Of a DNA stretch of 64,000 bases, positions 61,606 to 64,000 are shown one piece after another. The translations under genes were made by a program, and so were the position numbers. The notes beneath the pieces were generated by a model. The model searched no databases and was not told where the DNA came from. It saw nothing but the letters and a program-made list of their open reading frames with translations. Each line of letters starts with the position of its first letter. Within the stretch, counting starts at the first letter, position 1. This DNA comes from Micrasema longulum. Lineage: Eukaryota; Arthropoda; Insecta; Trichoptera; Brachycentridae. The stretch lies in NCBI GenBank assembly GCA_022494885.1, contig JAGVSM010000942.1, positions 1 to 64,000 of the forward strand. Reading direction: 5' to 3'.

Positions 61606-61974
61606 AAATATTATTATTTTGAAACGTGTGTTAGCGATAGTGAACGTTATTGGTAACATATAGACGAGTGATAATTAAATCCACAAATTTGAAATAACCA
61701 GTTTCCAGTTTCATCGCTTTCGCGACCTTCAATAAGACACATTTATTATTACAATTATTAAACAGAATTCTATTTGAAATAAAAATACTTTGTTTTTAAA
61801 CACTTATTATTTATTTAGTTGGTTTCGGAGCAACATGTGCTCCTTTATCAATGGATTTAAAGTGTTTAAACTAAACTATTAAAAAAAAAATTGAAGGCAT
61901 TATTCCTACAATTTAAGAAAAACACAAAAAAATAGTGCTAAGTAAAGTGATTAATATTAACATATTAAAACAGA

Positions 61975-62320
61975 GATAAAGAACATTTTGTAGAAGGTAT
62001 TACAGAAGTCTAGGCATCTACAGGGCTTATGACCTGTCATTGGCTGGTTTAAGTGGCAACTTTACACACTGTGTAACATTCACCCTTCTGCCCATATTTG
62101 AACATCTATATCCCTTCAGCTCTTTGACTTCACAAAAATCAACATTTGAAAAAATTGAAGGGATATAGATGGTCAAATTTTGGCAGAATGGTGAATGTAA
62201 CAGTGTGTAAAGTGGCCACTTATACCAGCCAATGACATGTCATAAGCCCTGTAGATGCCAAGACTTTAATATTACCTTCCCTAAAATATTCTTCATCTCC
62301 ATTGTAATTTGCTAAATGAA
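61975..62320. mobile_element. MITE-B, fullest copy (long palindrome)
   Basis: AAGTCTAGGCATCTACAGGG, CATTGGCTGGTTTAAGTGGC and TTTACACACTGTGTAACATT on the left are mirrored by AGTGTGTAAAGTGGCCACTT, CCAGCCAATGACATGTCATA and CCCTGTAGATGCCAAGACTT on the right. Centre near 62140. Confidence 0.9.
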
Positions 62321-62544
62321 GTGGTTTTATTTATTTTTAATAACAAAAATATGACTTTTTTATTTTATAACTTTCCTGCTAAATTTAATATTTTTAAAAT
62401 AAAATAAATACAAAAGAACTTTTAATTTTAATTCGTACTCTTTTATTACTTTTAGTAAGTTTTTTTCTCATTTTAATATTATTTCCACTGATATAAATAC
62501 TAAATAGAAACCTTTGTACTTCGATATTCATTTTTAAACTACTT

Positions 62545-62800
62545 TCATATATTAAAATATTTGAGTTTATCCAAATGTTTGTCGACAAAAGACTAGATTT
62601 CACCCCCTCGGGAGTTATTAAGATTAACAAATTACAACAGGGATGGAGAAAACATTAAAGAAGGGAATTTGAAAGTCTAGGCATTTACAGGGCTTATGAC
62701 CTGTCATTGGCTGGTTTAAGTGGCCACTTTACTCACTATGTAACGTTCACAATTTCGCCAATTTTTGAACATTCATATTTCTTCAATTCTTCCAGTTGTT
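62545..62800 (+). mobile_element. MITE-B, half copy
   Basis: GTTTATCCAAATGTTTGTCG, ACCCCCTCGGGAGTTATTAA and TTTGAAAGTCTAGGCATTTA then CATTGGCTGGTTTAAGTGGC. Only one arm is present, about 230 bp from the fuller copy. Confidence 0.8.
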
Positions 62801-63009
62801 GATTTTGGTGAATCATGTGTTTATTTCCCTTATAATATTATTGCACTTGAAAAAATAAAAATAGTTAATTGATAACCTTAGCAAGTAAAATAATATGGAA
62901 ACTTCGCTGGTCCATTAGAGATAATTCTAATTTTGTAAACTATAAAACTATGTAATTGTACTGTATGTTTCTTGAATAAAAGAAAAAATAGAAAACCTTG
63001 TGTATAACA

Positions 63010-63260
63010 GCTTATTTTTTTTTCTACCGACCGGTTTCAAAGCTATGCAAGCTTCTTTATGAAGGAATAATCGATTAATGAATTCTATTCTTCTTTATTT
63101 TAACAGTGCATACTTAATATTACATGAAACATATGGAGTTAGTAAAGTAAGTCTTTTTGTCATGATGTTCTTGTAAAGATGGGAAGTGTGAAGTGAGATG
63201 GATACGATCTTTAAAACTAGACAGGAGTAGACAAAAGGCCGGTAGAATTTTTTTTTATGA
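63010..63260. mobile_element. Foldback element F, copy 2 (one arm)
   Basis: CTACCGACCGGTTTCAAAGC and GCTTCTTTATGAAGGAATAA match 32535-32590; the part near 63220 (AACTAGACAGGAGTAGAC) matches the reverse of 32650-32675. Confidence 0.6.
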
Positions 63261-63264
63261 AAAA

Positions 63265-64000
63265 CTATTTATAAGTATTATTATAAGTATTTTATATTTA
63301 TTTTATCATAATGAATAACCACAAAGCCAGCGCTTCACATATAAATGAGACTATCTTTAAATCAATGGAAGAAATTTGACTTAAACACCTAGTCATTATA
63401 TGAGTACAAAAAGTCAATTTTAAGAGGCAAAGATTTGCCGTTTGAAAAGTAATTATATTTAAGTTACATAAAACTTTTAAGTACATTTTTTATAAAAAAT
63501 ACGTAATTATCTAACGTTGATTGATATATATTTTTTACGGTGCGATTTTTAAAGAACAGCGTTTTATAATGGAAAAATACTATGATTTTTATTCAATTTT
63601 TAATGAAGCCTTATAGTGTAAATAAAACGCAAATAAAAACACACACAAAACATACTGTGACAGTTGAAAACCATCTTTTAACACTAATAATCCCGCAATT
63701 TTTATTTTTGCTATGTCAAAACTGCATTTAAAAATGTTTACAGAATTATGTGTACAACATTTAAAAGTTGCGGAAATTTTATATGCACTTTTTATGAACA
63801 TCTGATACACAATTTTCACTGCGCCGGAGAATTACGTAGCAAAAATCAATACATTCCGAAGCGAAATATAAATAATAACCACTTTGAAACTTGTGAATTG
63901 TTGTATTTGTTAATTTTCCTTTTTTTTATCACTGATCCATGTATAAATTGGTCAAAACGTGTTAAAATCCGAGCCGAATCACAGGTCTAGGTTAATTCTC
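63265..64000. other. Right edge, unassigned
   Basis: AT-rich sequence with no exon or repeat family recognised. Confidence 0.5.

Noticed and set aside
48760..64000. Plakin-domain or CH-domain exons upstream in the window
   Set aside because: I looked on the minus strand for exons with compatible phase and found only repeats; those exons are probably further right.

Overview
This is an AT-rich arthropod, almost certainly insect, nuclear window. It is dominated by one minus-strand gene: a spectraplakin (short stop in Drosophila, MACF1/dystonin in vertebrates). I place 29 coding exons by GT-AG boundaries and by unbroken reading frame across 26 of the 28 junctions checked; the exception traces to a one-base frame break inside exon 5. 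In gene order (high to low coordinate) these are a 14-codon candidate alternative first exon (48716-48757), a 116-nt exon (47275-47390), a 9,991-nt exon coding about 3,330 residues of plakin (plectin) repeats (36695-46685), a 9.8-kb intron, then 26 small exons (26929 down to 86) coding about 1,350 residues, roughly twelve spectrin repeats with a Ser-rich linker in the middle. The actin-binding CH domains and the plakin domain would lie beyond the right edge; the rest of the rod, the EF hands and the GAS2 domain would lie beyond the left edge.

Layout. 1-27 kb: the spectrin-repeat exons, with introns full of degraded transposons. 27-36.7 kb: one long intron with no exon I can support, holding tRNA-like traces, palindromes, a TA-flanked MITE and a TTAA-flanked MITE nested in an older one. 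36.7-46.7 kb: the giant exon, free of any insertion. 47.3-48.8 kb: the upstream exons, separated by an internally deleted mariner. 48.8-64 kb: no gene; minisatellites, a probable solo LTR, LINE tails, SINEs and MITEs. This is probably an upstream intron of longer isoforms as well as the upstream region of the short-isoform start.

How it works together. The first two exons and the giant exon would give an isoform that starts directly with the plakin-repeat domain and then runs into the spectrin rod, without the actin-binding domain. The 116-nt exon plus the giant exon add up to a multiple of three and have phase 0 on both outer sides, so they form a frame-neutral cassette: isoforms without the repeats must skip both.

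Repeat content: a CR1-like LINE family (five copies), an RNase-H-bearing LINE, RTE-like LINE pieces and tails, a tRNA-Gly-like SINE, mariner remnants, several MITE families and at least six tandem-repeat blocks. Several are nested with visible target-site duplications, so the insertion order can be read. I saw no tRNA gene, rRNA, CRISPR array or second protein-coding host gene. Family names such as LINE-A or MITE-B are mine, from matches within this window.
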